Positions 22,871-36,664 of a stretch of DNA of 64,000 nucleotides are shown in pieces. The stretch's first letter is position 1. Every line of letters begins with the position of its first letter. The stretch is from Sipunculus nudus (lineage: Eukaryota > Annelida > Sipuncula > Golfingiida > Sipunculidae): positions 26,192,956 to 26,256,955 of the forward strand of contig CM049318.1 in NCBI GenBank assembly GCA_026874595.1, in the 5' to 3' direction. The position numbers and the translations under genes were made by a program. The notes beneath the pieces are model-generated. The model searched no databases. It was not told where the DNA came from and was given only the letters and a program-made list of their open reading frames with translations.

Positions 22871-24430
22871 ATGCGTTAAATTTAAACAAGAGCAGCGCAA
22901 ATGGTTCCTAATACTCCCTTTGCATATTTTGTATCCCCATTCAATTGAAGCATAGTTCGGAAGATATGGGCGAGAGAGACCTAATTTCAGGTTTCCGAGA
23001 TTGTTCATGGACATCTCTGGATGAACAGTTAGAAGTTTTTAGGTCTAACGGTTACGATTTGTGCACTGTTAGCAGACGGACGGCTTGACAACTGGACTTA
23101 CGGTTAACCGAGCTTATAAATGAAATTTGCTCTACTTGTCATGGGATGCAGGAGCAAGACCATAAACCTCTTTCAAAACAGGTCGTCCTCTTGACTTTAT
23201 CTATGCACCTTGCACAGTTTCAAATATATACATCCAATTTGGCTCAGCTGTCTCAGTCTTCAAGGGTATGAGGTCTTTAACCGCGGTTCATCTGGTAGTC
23301 CGCCCGTTAATGTTCGATATAGGCAGTTCCGAATTCATTTAATAAGGTCTAAGGCAAATCTACTTTGAAAATAAAATTCTATATTCTGCAACCTTTATTC
23401 TGGAGCACCCTGGAAGTCCTATGGGTCAAACTATTACCATCAAACCTTGAACTTCAAACATAAACATGAGGGGTAACTATGGAATCTCAAGGACGTCAAG
23501 TTCCTATTTTTTCCTATTTTTGAGTAAGTCCTATTTTTATTCAAGAAAAAATCCTATCTTTTCCTGTTTTTTTTTTTTTGGGGGGGGGGATAATTTGTTC
23601 AGACAAATCCTACATTTTCTACATTATTATAAAGCTATTACTTAGGTGTTGTGTGTTGAAAACATTTGTAAACAATCCCAATGTACTAAACTTTTAGTAT
23701 CTCAAGAGGCTATGTTACATTTGGCTTCTTAAACAGGGAATTGATTATTGAAGTGCCTTGCATCTTTACACAAAAACTTGAATGTATAGTTCTTTCATAT
23801 TTAACTGAATTCATTGTGTGATTAAATAATATTTTGTTTTTTAAATTCACCACTGTGTTGTCAGTGCTTTTTTTTGTGGTAATGACAAACTAGATCTGAC
23901 GTACTGCTGAAAGGAAGGCAAAAAATCTTAAGCATAAAAAAATTACCATTTAGTGCATTTCTTCATTTAATATTTTTAACAAATGAGAGGTATTAGTTTT
24001 TTCATAATGTAAGGACAAAAAATGCTTGTTCATTAATGTGAACAAAACTTTTTCCATTGCAATATACTCTTAAGTGACAATCAGGACCATGCAATTTACA
24101 TTTAGACAGGCTTCATCATATAAAAATTGTATTTTTTTCTGTTTTTTAAGCAGTTTCACTTAGGTTCATTTGCGTTTTGATATTTATTAAGGCCCCAGAG
24201 GTTAGATTAAAATTTCATTTAATTACATCAATTTAAATGTCATCCTGTTTCATGATTTGACAAGTAGAACACAATTGTTTGCAGGCAGTAAATTTGATCT
24301 TTTGAAGGATTGAGGATGTGAAGATACAGGGAAATATATTTTATATCAAAGGCTTTTTACACAGTTCTTTATCATATGATATTTAATCCTCAGCTCTAGA
24401 ATCAACACTGTTGGTTGCTCTAATGTCTTA
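22871..24430. other. No gene seen; repeat fragments, homopolymers
   Basis: 22,890-23,100 is a diverged AGGTCA-family piece with 'acctaatttcaggtttcc'. 23,495-23,590 has 'cctattttt' reiterations and a T-then-G homopolymer, similar to 25,945-26,010. The rest is AT-rich without recognisable features. Confidence 0.5.
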
Positions 24431-24439
24431 AATACAATA

Positions 24440-25115
24440 AGGCTTAAGCAACCCTACGGGTTGAAAACATGATTTTTAGCACCGAGAGAGTCAGACAGGG
24501 CACAAATTATATCCAACTAGCTATGATCTAATGAAGGGTCTACGTTATTGTCAGAGAAAACATGAAATTGGGTCACCATGACCTTTATTCTGCAAGCTCT
24601 GCAAGATTCAGGGCAAGGTTTTTTTTTTAAACCTGAAACTAGGTCATGATGATCTACATTCTGCGAGTGACAAAAATATGATTTTGAGTTAGACAAGACA
24701 GATTGAAACTGTTGACCTTAGAATCCTCTAACATAATATCCAGGGACGTCTTGCACAAGTGTCCTTGGAAACAAGAAATTAGACCATATGATCTATATCC
24801 TGTCAGCTGCTGTCCAAAAACAATTGTGAGCCCCAAGAAAGTCAAACAGGGAACAAATTGTTATTATTTGGCCTAGAATATTCTGATACAAAATCCAAGG
24901 ATGTTCTTGGCAAATCTCCTTGGAAACCTTAAACTGGGTCATAGTGACCTGTATTCTGCATCAGTGCAAGTGACTTGCCAAAAAGACGATTATGAGCACC
25001 AAAACGGTCAGGCACTGCACAAAACTTTACTGTTGGACCTTGAACCTTCTTAAACTTTATGACATCCAAGGAGGTCCATGGCAAGACACTTTTGAGTCCT
25101 GAAATTACATGGGAA
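24440..25115 (+). repeat. AGGTCA inverted-repeat family, four or five monomers
   Basis: Monomers with 'gggtcaccatgacctttattctgc' type blocks: GGGTCA-cca-TGACCT at 24,570-24,584, a diverged one near 24,641 and another near 24,938, with 'aagattcagggcaagg' and 'ttggaaacctgaaa' modules. Confidence 0.65.
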
Positions 25116-25716
25116 TATATTTGAAATCAAAGGATTTTATACACAAGCAATTATAATATATGATAGTTCTTACTCAACTCTAGAAGCAGAACTAATGCTT
25201 GCTGTTTGAACTATTGAACGTGCCATTGTAGATGGCTTCCTTACAAATTATCAATAGATTTATTTTGGCTCTTGTTCATTCTTAAAGATGAATAATAAAA
25301 ACAAGTTTAGTGACTTTACACAGATGATCAGGTTGGTTTAACACAAAACGGGATATTAAATGTACAGTAAGAAATCAGGCACCCAGAAGTTCAGAAAAGT
25401 TTTTTAACATGCTTTGTTGGCACTTAAGATGGTTTCAGTCCTTCTAAGGATCATGATAATGTAGTGATTTATGCAGTGGATATTCTTTATAAAATTCAAA
25501 TTAATGTTTCTCAATTTGTATTGCATATATTGAGCCGCTCCCAACACGCACAGAGCACCCCCCCTCCCATAAAACACAATGTTGCCATATACATGTATCT
25601 TAAAATAAAACAAAGTCATGCAGCATATTAATGGACGTAGCCACATGTTCACTGTTGGTACATCAGTTATGTATGCGTGTGTTAAGAATTCCAGATTTGC
25701 ATTTACACATACAATG

Positions 25717-25808
25717 ACCAAGCCTTTTTAAATAGGAAGAAAAGAAAAGTGCATATTTTTGACCAAGCCTTTTTAACTAGGAAGAAAAGAAAAGTGCATA
25801 TTTTTGTC
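25717..25808. repeat. 46-bp tandem duplication
   Basis: 'gaccaagcctttttaa' through 'aaaagtgcatatttttg' occurs twice in succession with one substitution. Confidence 0.85.
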
Positions 25809-26207
25809 ACAACTTAAACAAAAATATTTGCTGAAAAGGAAAAAATAGCCCAGCTCTCCGCCCCTAAGAGCATTGTTAAACAAGGAAAGGTTATTTTGTT
25901 GGACAAGAATGGCTGTAGGGGGTTCACTAAAACCATCTTGCATACAAAATTGTTCCTATTTTTTTCCTATTTTACCAATGAAATTCCTATATTTCTTATA
26001 TTTTTTTACTTCTTCTTTCCCTTTTTTTTCATCACCTTCAAATTGACACACTGCATCTCATTGGAAGATAAGAAATTGTGTCACTTGTTTTATCACCCGC
26101 AAAACCCAACTAGTCGAAATTAAGAAATTTCTTAAATATCAACTAAAGATGTTATGTCGAAATCTCCTTTGAAACATGAAAAGGGGGCAGTTTGAATAAG
26201 GAGATTC

Positions 26208-26468
26208 AATATAATTAACCCATATTGCTGCGACCAGTAGGACGTCCTTGTTGAAATTATTTTAAACCCAAAATAAAGTCACTGGGACCTATATTCTGCT
26301 ACCATTTATAAGGTTAAAATTTAATAAGACAAACTCTAATATTATTAACCCATATTGCTGCGACCAGTAGGACGTCCTTGTTGAAATTATTTAAACCCAA
26401 AATAAAGTCACTGGGACCTATATTCTGCTACCTTTTATAAGGTTAAAATTTAATAAGACAAACTCTAA
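26208..26468. repeat. 130-bp tandem duplication
   Basis: 'attaacccatattgctgcga...aagacaaactctaa' occurs at 26,214 and 26,344, nearly identical. It includes 'agtcactgggacctatattctgc', a decayed AGGTCA-family module, so the duplication arose after that repeat inserted. Confidence 0.85.
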
Positions 26469-27297
26469 AAGCGCCCATTGAAAAAGGCCTGTATATGTTT
26501 CATTCATGAAATCTTGTTACAGGATGTAGATTTAAAACTGGTATGGATCAAGCGTTTATCAAAATATCATGAGAAAAATTGTTTTAGGACTTTTCAAACA
26601 AGGAGAGGAATCCTTTTTCAAACAAGGAGAGGTATCCTTTAATCTTATTTAACAACTAATTAGGTAAAAGATATCAAATACAAACACCCCTTTACGGAAA
26701 ATATAATGCATAAAAGTTCTGTTTTCCTTATCAGTTTTAGTAAATGACATATATCAAATGTAGAATAAACAATTCATCAGTCAGTATGAAAATTGATGCA
26801 GTTCGACGAAATTGGAAACAAATTTATGTGATTGAGAAAAAAAGAGATAACAACACCTAGAAGTATATATAAACTTAAATTATAAGAAAGAGGAAAATTT
26901 TATGTTATCAACTGTTGAAAAAACCTATTATCGCTCTAATAAAATGCAATTAAAAAAAATAAAGATGTTATCCCAATTACAGATATGAATGTATACCATG
27001 GATTTTCACAAATATATGTAACCAAAATATCATCAAAGCTACGCATATTTTACTTTTAAATTTGACACTGCACGCAGACATTGATCAGTTTCCTTCAAGT
27101 TAAATACAATTAATTCAAGTAAATATAATCAATTCAAAGAGGAAACTAGTACATTAATTTTGAGAATATTAAATCAAATTCTTCTTTGGTTATATAATCA
27201 GGGTAAACTAAGTGAACAAGAGTCCAGAGACCTGTTATTACATTTATGCAGTTTTTAAGTAACAGTGAACAAGACTCGATTAACATGCTCACAGAAG

Positions 27298-27299
<2 letters not shown>

Positions 27300-27357
<58 letters not shown>

Positions 27358-27358
27358 C

Positions 27359-27394
<36 letters not shown>

Positions 27395-27395
27395 T
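27300..27395. repeat. AT dinucleotide tract
   Basis: About 90 bp of (TA)n with a few C interruptions. The Tyr/Ile frame over it is not a gene. Confidence 0.95.
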
Positions 27396-29937
27396 ACATA
27401 AAAGAGGTAAGATAAATAACCCCCCCCCCCCCATTCCCTCCCTGTGAATGGTGGTTTTGTTAGTAAACTGTTGTGAGCATTTCTGTATTAATGAGAATTT
27501 TCTCTGTTAAAGTTTATACGCCAGAGTAAGCCAACCGAAAATTTTCCCTTATTGGGCCTATTATCGCCCAAACCCGCCTCGTTCCCGTGTATCTAGGTCA
27601 CACTTCCGTTTCCTGTATTCACTTTTTTCGATTGCGGAATGAAGTGGACTGGGAGGGAGCGTTGTTTGTAATACAGGGTTTATTTCATAAACAATTGTGA
27701 ACTGTTTCTGTATTAATGAGAATTTAACAGATAAACTTTGGGGAGGGGATACCTACCAGGAACGACGGAAAGAGGAGAACATCACAGCAGTGATGGAGAA
27801 GCCGAAGACGGCGTTGCCGGAACAGATGCAGGAGGCGAGGACGGACTGGAGAATTTGAGGACCTCACCCGCCGTAATCACAGGGCCCAAGAAAGAAAGGC
27901 CCGAAGCTTGTAAAGAGACATCCTGGAGATATAAGCGGGTGAATGTAGAAGCAACCTCCAATAGACTTTTTGGCCAGTTGGTTTGGGGATATCCCCGATA
28001 AATGGCCCAATGATGTAAAAAGGGCCCTGATGTCATGAGCTGTGACGGGAAGCTGGTCAAAGGTTGATGGAGAAGCTGATTCATATGCTGAGATAATGGT
28101 AGCTGTTAGCCATGCACATATTGTGATAGGGCTAATTTCTTGTATGAATGGAGAGTTCCGTTGAAATAAACAACTTCATGCGCCCCCCCCCCTTCCCAGG
28201 TAGAAAGAGGAGCTTGAAGAGAGTAACGGAAAGCACAACAGGGCAAAAGTTAGCCCCGTAACGGTACTGTCCGGGAGGGAGGGCCGGAACGTGCCAGGGT
28301 AACAGAGGATCATCGAACGACGGTACTTCAGATAAAATCTGAAAAAAAGGGAAACGTAACGGGGCCGAGGCAACGGCGGCCGCACTGTAGTGTAAATGGT
28401 GAGTCGGCCATTAGGGCATGAAGCCCAGAGCGACGACCAGCAGATGTAGGTACAAGGAGGAAACCGTTTCCCTAGACAAAAGAAGAAGATGCGCCGGTGT
28501 AAGACGACGTCCAGGCGCCAGGAAGGAGCAACATATCGAGGACGAGACGCGCGGGCACGAACCCCCTGAAGAAAATCCGACACCAACGTATGATGAAGGA
28601 CCTGATCGTGACCGAGCGGACGGAGCACGGACAGCAGGGCGGCACGACGCAGAGACGGATAGGAGAAAAGTTGATCCTGCAGTAAGAACACGAAAAAGTC
28701 CGAAACCTCCGCAAGCGACGGATCTAAAGGAGAGATTCCGGGGGAGGACGCCCACTCGGTGAAGAGACGCCAGGGGAGTCATAGATGCGGGTCGAAGAAC
28801 GGCGACGGGGTACCGAGGCAAGGAGAGCAGCCGGACTGAAAATGCCCTGGGCCTTGAGGGGTCCGATGAGAGCACACAGGCGCAGAGAGGGCACGACCGA
28901 AATGGGAGACGCGCTCGTTGGAACAAGGGGAGAGCGATCCGGAGCGATAGAAGAAGCGGTCGGCGAGAGAGAAGCGAGCGCCACAGAGGAAACCAGGGGG
29001 CCGCCGGATGAAACGGTAAGATGAGAAGGAGATCCGGTGAGAGGGCGGGGTGGAAGGGGGAACCGCGAGAATGAAACGATGGGACGGTATGCTCGCCCAA
29101 GCGGGAAAACAGGGCGCCTAGACGAGCGCCAACTAGACCGAATGAGGCATGTCCGGGTCGAACCTGGGCGCGAGGAACGACCGTGAAAGGCTGAGCACGA
29201 CCGGTACGGCCGGAAGGACGGGACGACAGAGCGGGGGTCCGACGAGCGGAATGTGGTAAGACGGGCGCGGAGGAGGAGTGGCCGAACAGGAGCTGGCGGG
29301 CCGGTCGGAACGATCCAATGCACGGGCGAAGAGGGGCCGAAGGGGGCCGCCAAACAGAAGATACCCCGGAAAAGGGCTAGCGGAAAGCTCAGTCAATGCA
29401 GCCGGAGGGCGGGTGCAAGGACAGAAGCAAAGGAGACAGGCCTAGGACGCAGGAATATACCTTGGCAACATAGGCCAATTACTCGCTGGGGTGCAACACA
29501 GGTATGGGCGGACACGGTATCAGGAAGCGGGGGCGGATCCGGGGAGACGGCGAGGAGGCCAGTGGAAGCAGGCCCCATCCCTTCCGCCGGACGGCCGAGC
29601 CCCACGAAATCCGACAGGTGACGGTCGGATATTGGGCGGACGAAGAATTAAGGGCAACCCAGCCGCGAACGGGTGCACCAGCCCGGACTCTAGACGCATG
29701 GGCGCCTAAGGAACGTCTGGATGATCCGGAAAAGGTATCAAACGAACAAACCATGACACCCGGCACCAACGGCAGGGGGATCACGCCGCAACAGACCCGG
29801 GCGGTACCGGGGTCCCGGTAGCGGTCGAGATCGACCCCGAGACGTGGGCGGGTGTTCCCCGTAAAGGCAATCGAATTGACGGTGCAGGCCACACACACCG
29901 GCGGTGTGGAGAAAGGCGAAGGAAGGGCGGCCGGAAT

Positions 29938-30345
29938 CAAGTAGAAACCGGACGCCGACTCCGGGGAAGTCCGAGGCCGGAGCCGAGGGAACGTAGGACC
30001 GTCAGGGTGTGTCTCCGGTGTGGAGGTAGCAACGAGGTCCAGCAGCGCAGGATTGCACGCACGCAAATCGGGGCGCAGGAGCGCGATCACCGACCACTGA
30101 GCTGATCTTATGCCAGAGCGGGATCGGCAGTAGAAGCTGAAGGCGCCTCTCAAGTAGAAACCGGACGCCGACGCCGGGGAAGGCCGAGGCAGGAGCCGAG
30201 GGAACGAAGGACCGTCAGGGTGCGTCTCCTGCGGGGAGCTAGCAGCGAGGTCCAGCAGCCCAGGATGGCGCGCAACAAATCGGGGCGCAGGAGCGCGATC
30301 ACCAACCACTGATCTTATGCCAGGGCGGGATCGGCAGCCGAAGCT
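29938..30345. repeat. ~213-bp tandem duplication inside the GC-rich element
   Basis: 'caagtagaaaccggacgccg' starts both copies (29,938 and 30,151), and 'gatcttatgccag' with 'cgggatcggcag' closes both. Moderate divergence suggests an older duplication. Confidence 0.8.
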
Positions 30346-31195
30346 GAAGGCGAAGCCGGAGAACCCCTGTAGCAGGATCCCAGGAAACCCGGGGCGCCGG
30401 AACGACCTGAGGCTGGAAAAAAAGGAGAAGCCGCGGGCGGCCAAGAGCAGGACCGAGCCGAGAAGCCAAAGTAAATCGGCCCGCAGGCGGCACAGGAGCC
30501 GGAGTCTGAAACAAAGATGTGGACGGCTGACCAGAGATCGCAGAACAGCCCGCCTGAAATAAAGGGGGAGTAGAAGGGCCGGAAATACCTACCTCAGCTC
30601 CATGAAGCCCCGAGGAATCCTGCGCGACAGCAACAGCCGGCTCCGTAGACAAGGAAGGAAGCCGGCGGGGCCGGCGGGGAGGACAGTGGCCAAGGTGATA
30701 AAACCAGGGTGGTGAGGCAACCGGACGAACGGACGCGGGTCTAAACGAAACGTCTAGAGCCGACATCAGTGAAGAGCAACTGGAGAGGACACTATTTGGA
30801 ATAAGCGGACTGGGATCCGAATGGGAAGTCGAGTGAATAGGGGAGGACTTCCGCTTACGGGAAATCATAGTAAAGATTAGTAGCAGTAGAACTACCGGGG
30901 AAGTAACTTCCCAGGGAGTAATGGATGGGGAACGTAACACGGAAGTGTTGCGTCCACCCAGGGTAGGTTCCCCCCCCCCCCCCCCCGGGTGGGAACAACA
31001 GGACCAGATAAGGGCCCCGGGAACGGGGAATCCCGACAACCGGGGTATAGGACCAAGCAGGTAACAAGGACCAGGTGTCAGACGACCAGAGCGGACAATA
31101 GTAGCAGGGATCTGCAGGACCCCGGCAATGTCATTGTGGGAATGGCAGGAGAAACAAGTGGGGTGAGAATCCCAAGTGGGGATTAAGTAGCACAA
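30299..31195 (-). pseudogene. Gag-like open frame of the GC-rich element
   Basis: A 298-codon frame beginning at a TTG. Near the start is WDSHPTCFSCHSH with an earlier Cys, spaced C-x8-H-x2-C-x2-C, which resembles the zinc-binding start of DIRS-type gag-like proteins. The rest is Pro/Ser/Arg-rich with no recognised domain. Long frames continue in other phases downstream on the same strand (29,479-30,444; 28,724-29,353; 28,411-29,100), overlapping one another, as expected of a frameshifted body or simply of GC-rich sequence with few stops. Function unproven. Confidence 0.35.
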
Positions 31196-31489
31196 TAAGA
31201 GGGACTCCAGGGCGGGAAGGGAAAAGAATCACTACTAACAATTCAGTTGGCAAACCCGACTGTACAAACCAAAACAGTGGACGACTCGCGCAAAGCGTGA
31301 GAATACGTCCATCATGGCGGACGCCAGATGAAATAAGTGATTACAGGAAACGAAAGTGTGACCTAGATACACGGGAACGAGGCGTGTTTGGGCGATAATA
31401 GGCCCAATAAGGGAAAATTTTCGGTTGGCTTACTCTGGCGTATAAACTTTAACAGAGAAAATTCTCATTTATACAGAAACAGCTCACAA

Positions 31490-34430
31490 TTATGTTAACG
31501 TAATAAAATGCAGAATTTTGGATGCTAATAAACGCAAAATGTTGTATGCCAATCAAATATAAATACTGTAAACGTTTTGGGGAATACCTAATGGGAAAAT
31601 ACTTAATATTACTGAGTAGCTTAGGCCTTCATAAAACTAATTTATTAACAAACCAGTTAACTGTATTATAATTGGTTAATATATAAATATATATACATAT
31701 ATATATTGAGTTGGTTTTTGTTCAGGATCTTAATCTATTCTTGCTCAGGATAATTAAGTTTATGGAACATTTAGCGAAACAAGACTTTCAAACGAAGGGC
31801 CAGTGATAAATCTGTTTACATGTTTGTGTACTGATTTATTTTTTATGTATCTGAGTAAATGTTCACCTATGTGTGTGTGTTTTTTATGTATCTTTTTTAC
31901 TGTATAAGTTGTTTATAAAAACTATAAATGAATAAAAAGTCCCTCCCAATTTGCTTGCACAATCGATTGGGAATGTCGGAGATAAGAATCTGGTCTAGTT
32001 GCATTTTGGTATCTTATATGAAAAAATCTCACCACGGCTGGTCATTTAAGAAGATTACCAAGGCAAATAAATTTTGTGAACCACGCTTAAAATGACTAGG
32101 TTAGAAATATACATAATCAGAGAGTAAAAACGTTCCATTTATTATGGTACGTGTTATGGGTTTTCCGCAACTTATGGATTTAATATAGAATACAAAATAT
32201 TGATTTTTTAATATTAATATTTTCAGCCATTTAGTGTTCAGATATTCCGTTTTCAACACAAAGAAGTGTATATAATTAATATGCTCTAAAAGGTGCCCCA
32301 ATTTTGTATTTCCTGAAACATCATGTACACAGTTTTATTTAAGGATGCACATATCAGTTAATCACAACTCGTTTTAACTTATCCCCTCTAAATATATCAC
32401 CATCTTTGGCTAAAAAAACTATTCAATTCATATATGTAAATTTTCCAGCAATCACCTATTCTATAATCGCTCATATTTTTATACCGCTTCAATAGTAATA
32501 TTGCCAATAATTGTCAAAATATCATCTGCATATACTACATTGCGGATTGTATATGATACTTTTCTTGTGGATTTGTGGATGATATGTGGCATCAATATTA
32601 TTGATAAACTGTTACAAGGGCAAGCACTTTTAAAAACTAAAAGAGAACCGGTGCCATAACCAACCCAAAATTGCATATACCACTGCGTATTGAACTATTG
32701 AGACATTGTTTTCTTTCAAATAAAGAACATTACCTCTAACTAGAACCAAAACTATTTGTCATTTCACTTGTCTTTTTATCTTACTGTATAGATATACAAA
32801 AAATGGTTTATTCTCCTATTTGACGCTTTTCTTAGACACAGGAGTACAAACTGTGCCATTAGAACTGTCATGTCGAAGAGATGTTTGTTTAAAATATAAC
32901 AGTAAACATTGCTCGAATATGGGGGTGGTACACTGCAGACAAAGGTATCGAACATAAACATGGTACAATTAAATGTTATCATACAGGTCATATATATAAC
33001 TGTTTCTGTGTACATTTTGCTACAATTACAAAAAATGTGGGAAGAAACGTTTGTGAGTCAATTTGCTGAAACGCCAGTGATGGTGAGGATATGCATAGAA
33101 GTTTAATAAGGCACGTCTAAGTATCATGAACAAATGAAACAATGCAAACTACCAGCATTCTTGAAGAGAAAGAAAAGGCCAACTTTCGAGATTGAAAAAT
33201 AATGATTTTATGCTGTAGATTGTCGCAAAATACAGGACACTTTTGCACCATGACCCGATTTCGGGATTCAAAGGATACATTGCCGGGACACCTTGATGTG
33301 AAGTAAGTTATAAATTTGACGGGACACCTTGATGTGAAGTAAGATATAAATTTGAGCAGTGTGAAGTAAGTAATGTTAACTTACGGTTTCGCCGAAGCTT
33401 TAATGCTATCGTCTAAGAAAGCCAAGTGAATGACGAAACTGGTAAAAGTATGTTTTATAAGCCAAGGACGGATTTAGGGGCGGGTACAGGTTCTGGAAAC
33501 GGTGACAGCTCTTCTTGTACACGTGCCCCTTTGACAACCAACACACCCTCTTTTCTCCCCGGAACCGTCCATAGTACGAAACCAAATCGAGGTTGGGTCA
33601 ATCAGTACTCCTTGTTGCCTGGCATTCAATCCTGTACTTGAGCCCAGGAAGCTTCACAACTTTAATCCTCAAGAAGTTAAAGAGGTCAGTCAGTACTGGA
33701 ATAGTTAGTAGCAATGTTATGTGCTTGAACTTGGTACAGTTGTCAGCCATGCCGGTACAGTCTGACAGGCGCACTACAGGTGTTTGTTTGGAACAATAAC
33801 AAGGAAGCGCCCCCCCCAGGTGGCTGTGTTCACCTTGTCTGCTGTTATGGCGCCAAGTGCATGTGGATGGCTTTTCTCATTAAAATAAGCCGTGTACGTA
33901 ACTATTATATCGCGGAACAAGAAAAACACGACTTCATAATACATATATTCAAATCATCAGGACAAACCAGTTGTGCCTGTTTGTGTTTTATTTAATTGTA
34001 AATCATATTTTATTTATATTTACTATTTGTGAAATTTGTTTGCGACAGGAACTTACAGAATCTAGAAAAGTCCTGTTGTGAATCAGATACCAATCTATTC
34101 TTTCCCTCAGAATAATATTTGTACTTATCTTGGAAATCAAGATAACACAATTTTGTTTCAAAAGATATATTCGTCCTTAACTTCCCTTCATATCATACTA
34201 AAATACTTTAATAATTAGTTAAATATAAACATTAGAACATTTGTGTAAGATGCATGTAACAACATCAGTCGGAAGTGTTCAAGTTGGAGCCGAACGATTA
34301 ATTTCTTCAATGACTTGGGGTTATATTTATTTAGGTGAACAGTTGAACCAAACTGTAAATGAGAATATGAAATTTGTTCAAAATGTAAATGTGAATATAT
34401 AGATATATATTCAAGTCAGATTCCATGCAT
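31490..34430. other. AT-rich intergenic stretch, no gene recognised
   Basis: Only short open frames of about 60-80 codons with no recognisable domains. A ~40-bp duplication ('gggacaccttgatgtgaagtaag', 33,284-33,350) is present. The 71-codon frame at 33,426-33,641 has ordinary composition but no identifiable relative. Confidence 0.5.
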
Positions 34431-34449
34431 GTATCTGGTCATTTACAAA

Positions 34450-35860
34450 TACAAGTGGCCAATGTGCCATGACGCTCAACTGAATTTAACTTAACAGGTA
34501 ATGAATACAGGTGATTAATGTTACGGACCGGTGAAAAATATTTGTTAAAAAACCTTGAACAATGGACAGAATGACCTCCTGCGTGCTAAAATTGTTTTGT
34601 TCATAGGCCTTATATATGATACAATGACATCCTATAGAAAGCTTTACCAAGAACTCCCTAGATTTTATGTTCTATGGCCAACTGCTACAATACATGTCTA
34701 TCCAACTTATCTGGTGTTAAATGCTCACAGAATATGCGTCACAGTGACATTATTTAGTTTTTGTCAGAAGTTTTTTGTAGGTCCCTACCTGAATCTTCAT
34801 TAAATTACAAGTACATAGCCTACTGCTACCAGTTGTGAACGTCTAACAAAAGGTGCTCAAATTATGTTCTCTCACATAGCTCAGAGAATATAGTAACAGT
34901 GACGTTATTTTAGCTGTCCAAGGAGACATGGCAACCAGGTTTCTGGATCCGACATTTGCATTCATGGCCACTTCTGACTTTCGGGTGCTCAAAATAAGGT
35001 CGTACTTAAAAAATAAAGGGTATCTCGACTTTTTAAGGAGATTCGGCGAGACTTTCTTGAATTTTAAATGCGAACCGTTATGATTCGTTCCAATCTGACT
35101 TTCACATTATAAAGGTAGGTGTTTTCCTGTAGCTCACAGAATATATGTCAAAGTGACCTTCAAAGGAGACTTGCATAGGACCTTACTTGATTTTAGCATA
35201 GGTCCAACTGATAAGAATTATGCCCATGCATTTGACATTCAGGGTGTGTGTTCAAATGACGTCGTTGTTCACCAGCTCGCAGAAAATAAGTCACAGTGAC
35301 CTAATTTCATGTTTCCATGGACATTTGCCCAGGACTTCCATAAATGTCACATTAGAAGATTCCAGACCTAATAGATCCAGTTTTGCCCCGTCTGAGTGCT
35401 CAAAATCAGGTTTGCGCCCTACAGGTCGCAGAATATAGGTCCCCATGACCCTATTTACAATATCCGAGGAGATTTGCACAGAACCTCCCTGATGTTGCGA
35501 TAGAAGAGCCTAGGCTTAACAGATATATTTTGTGCCAATCTGGCATTCAGGGTACTCATATGACACCTTTTACCTTATAGTTCGCAGAATATAGGTCACA
35601 GCGACATAATTCAATGTTTCAAGGGTCATTTACCCAGGACCTCCCTGAATGTTACGTTGGAAGATTCTAGGCCTAATGGATACAATTTGTGCTCCGTCTC
35701 ACTGCCTTTGTTGTCGAAATAACAGTTGTCATCCTGACCTACTTTCAGGTTTCAAATAGATCTGCCCAGCATCCCTCTGGATGTACAGTTTGAAGTTAAA
35801 TCTAATGATTCCGAGCTGACAGATGAATTGCAGCCAGCTGAGCGCAAAAGCATGGGTACA
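34450..35860 (+). repeat. AGGTCA inverted-repeat family element
   Basis: Head 'gccatgacgctcaactgaa' (34,469), tail 'gcagccagctgagcgcaaaa' (35,850), with about eight diverged monomers between. Each has a 'gtcacagtgac' type core, for example 35,290, 35,437 and 35,592. Confidence 0.7.
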
Positions 35861-36660
35861 GCATACTAATATAATTAACCAAATTTTGTATTGTTTATTC
35901 AGTGAAAACGTATTATCTTATTTCAAATATAATATTGTTGAACACAAAATGGCAAAATTAATCTGATTTATTTATATAACTTTATATACACTTTTTACAA
36001 TACAGTGACGTCTGTATAATATCACCAAAGCTACCAGTGGAGTATCGGGTACCTTAGTTTAATTGTTTAGAGCGACTTAAAAGAAACTCTTTGTAACATT
36101 GTATTCCAAGGCCATTATTGGTTTCATGACAGGTTTTATATTCCACCATCTCATTCACACCAGCTGTACAACGATTGGATATGCATATAGTAGATAATTA
36201 TAACTAGGGGAAAAATAACTGACAAAATGCAACGAGTTACATTTGTTGTCTCAGAATAGGATTCTCTCTTAAATGTGTAGGATGGGAATATAGTGATCAG
36301 AGATTTCCATGACACAGTGAGAACATTTACCCTTTCAAGTACACTATTACAATGGGAAGCCTTATTAAGAGGTAATCCCCAAATACGAACGATAGAGCCA
36401 TGAACTCGCAACCTGAATCTCCTGCACCGAGATCAGATACCTTATTCTGTATTATAGTATTTAGGTTTTCATTCACGCACTCTCGAATACCATTTGCGTA
36501 CATAACAACTAGCTCATAGAGCCGGTAACCGGGCTTTTAATCGGAAGGGGGGGGGGGGGGGGGGTGTTATTTAATTAGATAACGTATGTGTTGAGGCGGT
36601 ATTAAATTAGATAACTCTTGTTGGCTAACTATTGTTGGCTAAAATTAAATGTAAAAGGTA
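35861..36660. other. No gene seen; 20-G homopolymer
   Basis: AT-rich sequence with a G run of about 20 at 36,546-36,565. The 86-codon minus frame at 36,151-36,411 has no recognisable domain. Confidence 0.5.
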
Positions 36661-36664
36661 AAAT

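Larger units (their letters stand above)
27471..31489 (-). mobile_element. GC-rich element with long inverted termini, DIRS-like layout
   Basis: Inverted termini of about 155 bp (27,471-27,624 and 31,335-31,489) match closely, both reading inward from TTGTGAGC. About 55 nt of the outer end recurs internally at 27,693-27,725 beside the left terminus. No target duplication is evident. The interior is much richer in G+C than its surroundings. Read on the minus strand the order is terminus, gag-like frame, degraded GC-rich body, internal end copy, terminus, as in DIRS-type tyrosine-recombinase retroelements, which have inverted termini, an internal complementary region and no target duplications. 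No reverse transcriptase or recombinase is recognisable, so this would be a non-autonomous or decayed copy. Confidence 0.6.

Noticed and set aside
27146-27376. Tyr/Ile-repeat minus frame
   Set aside because: Translation of a TA dinucleotide tract.
28411-29353. Long Arg/Pro/Ser frames on both strands of the GC-rich element as genuine proteins
   Set aside because: Several frames overlap on both strands with low-complexity composition, as expected where stop codons are rare at high G+C. No catalytic motif was seen. Only the frame with a Cys/His motif is kept, as a tentative gag-like remnant.
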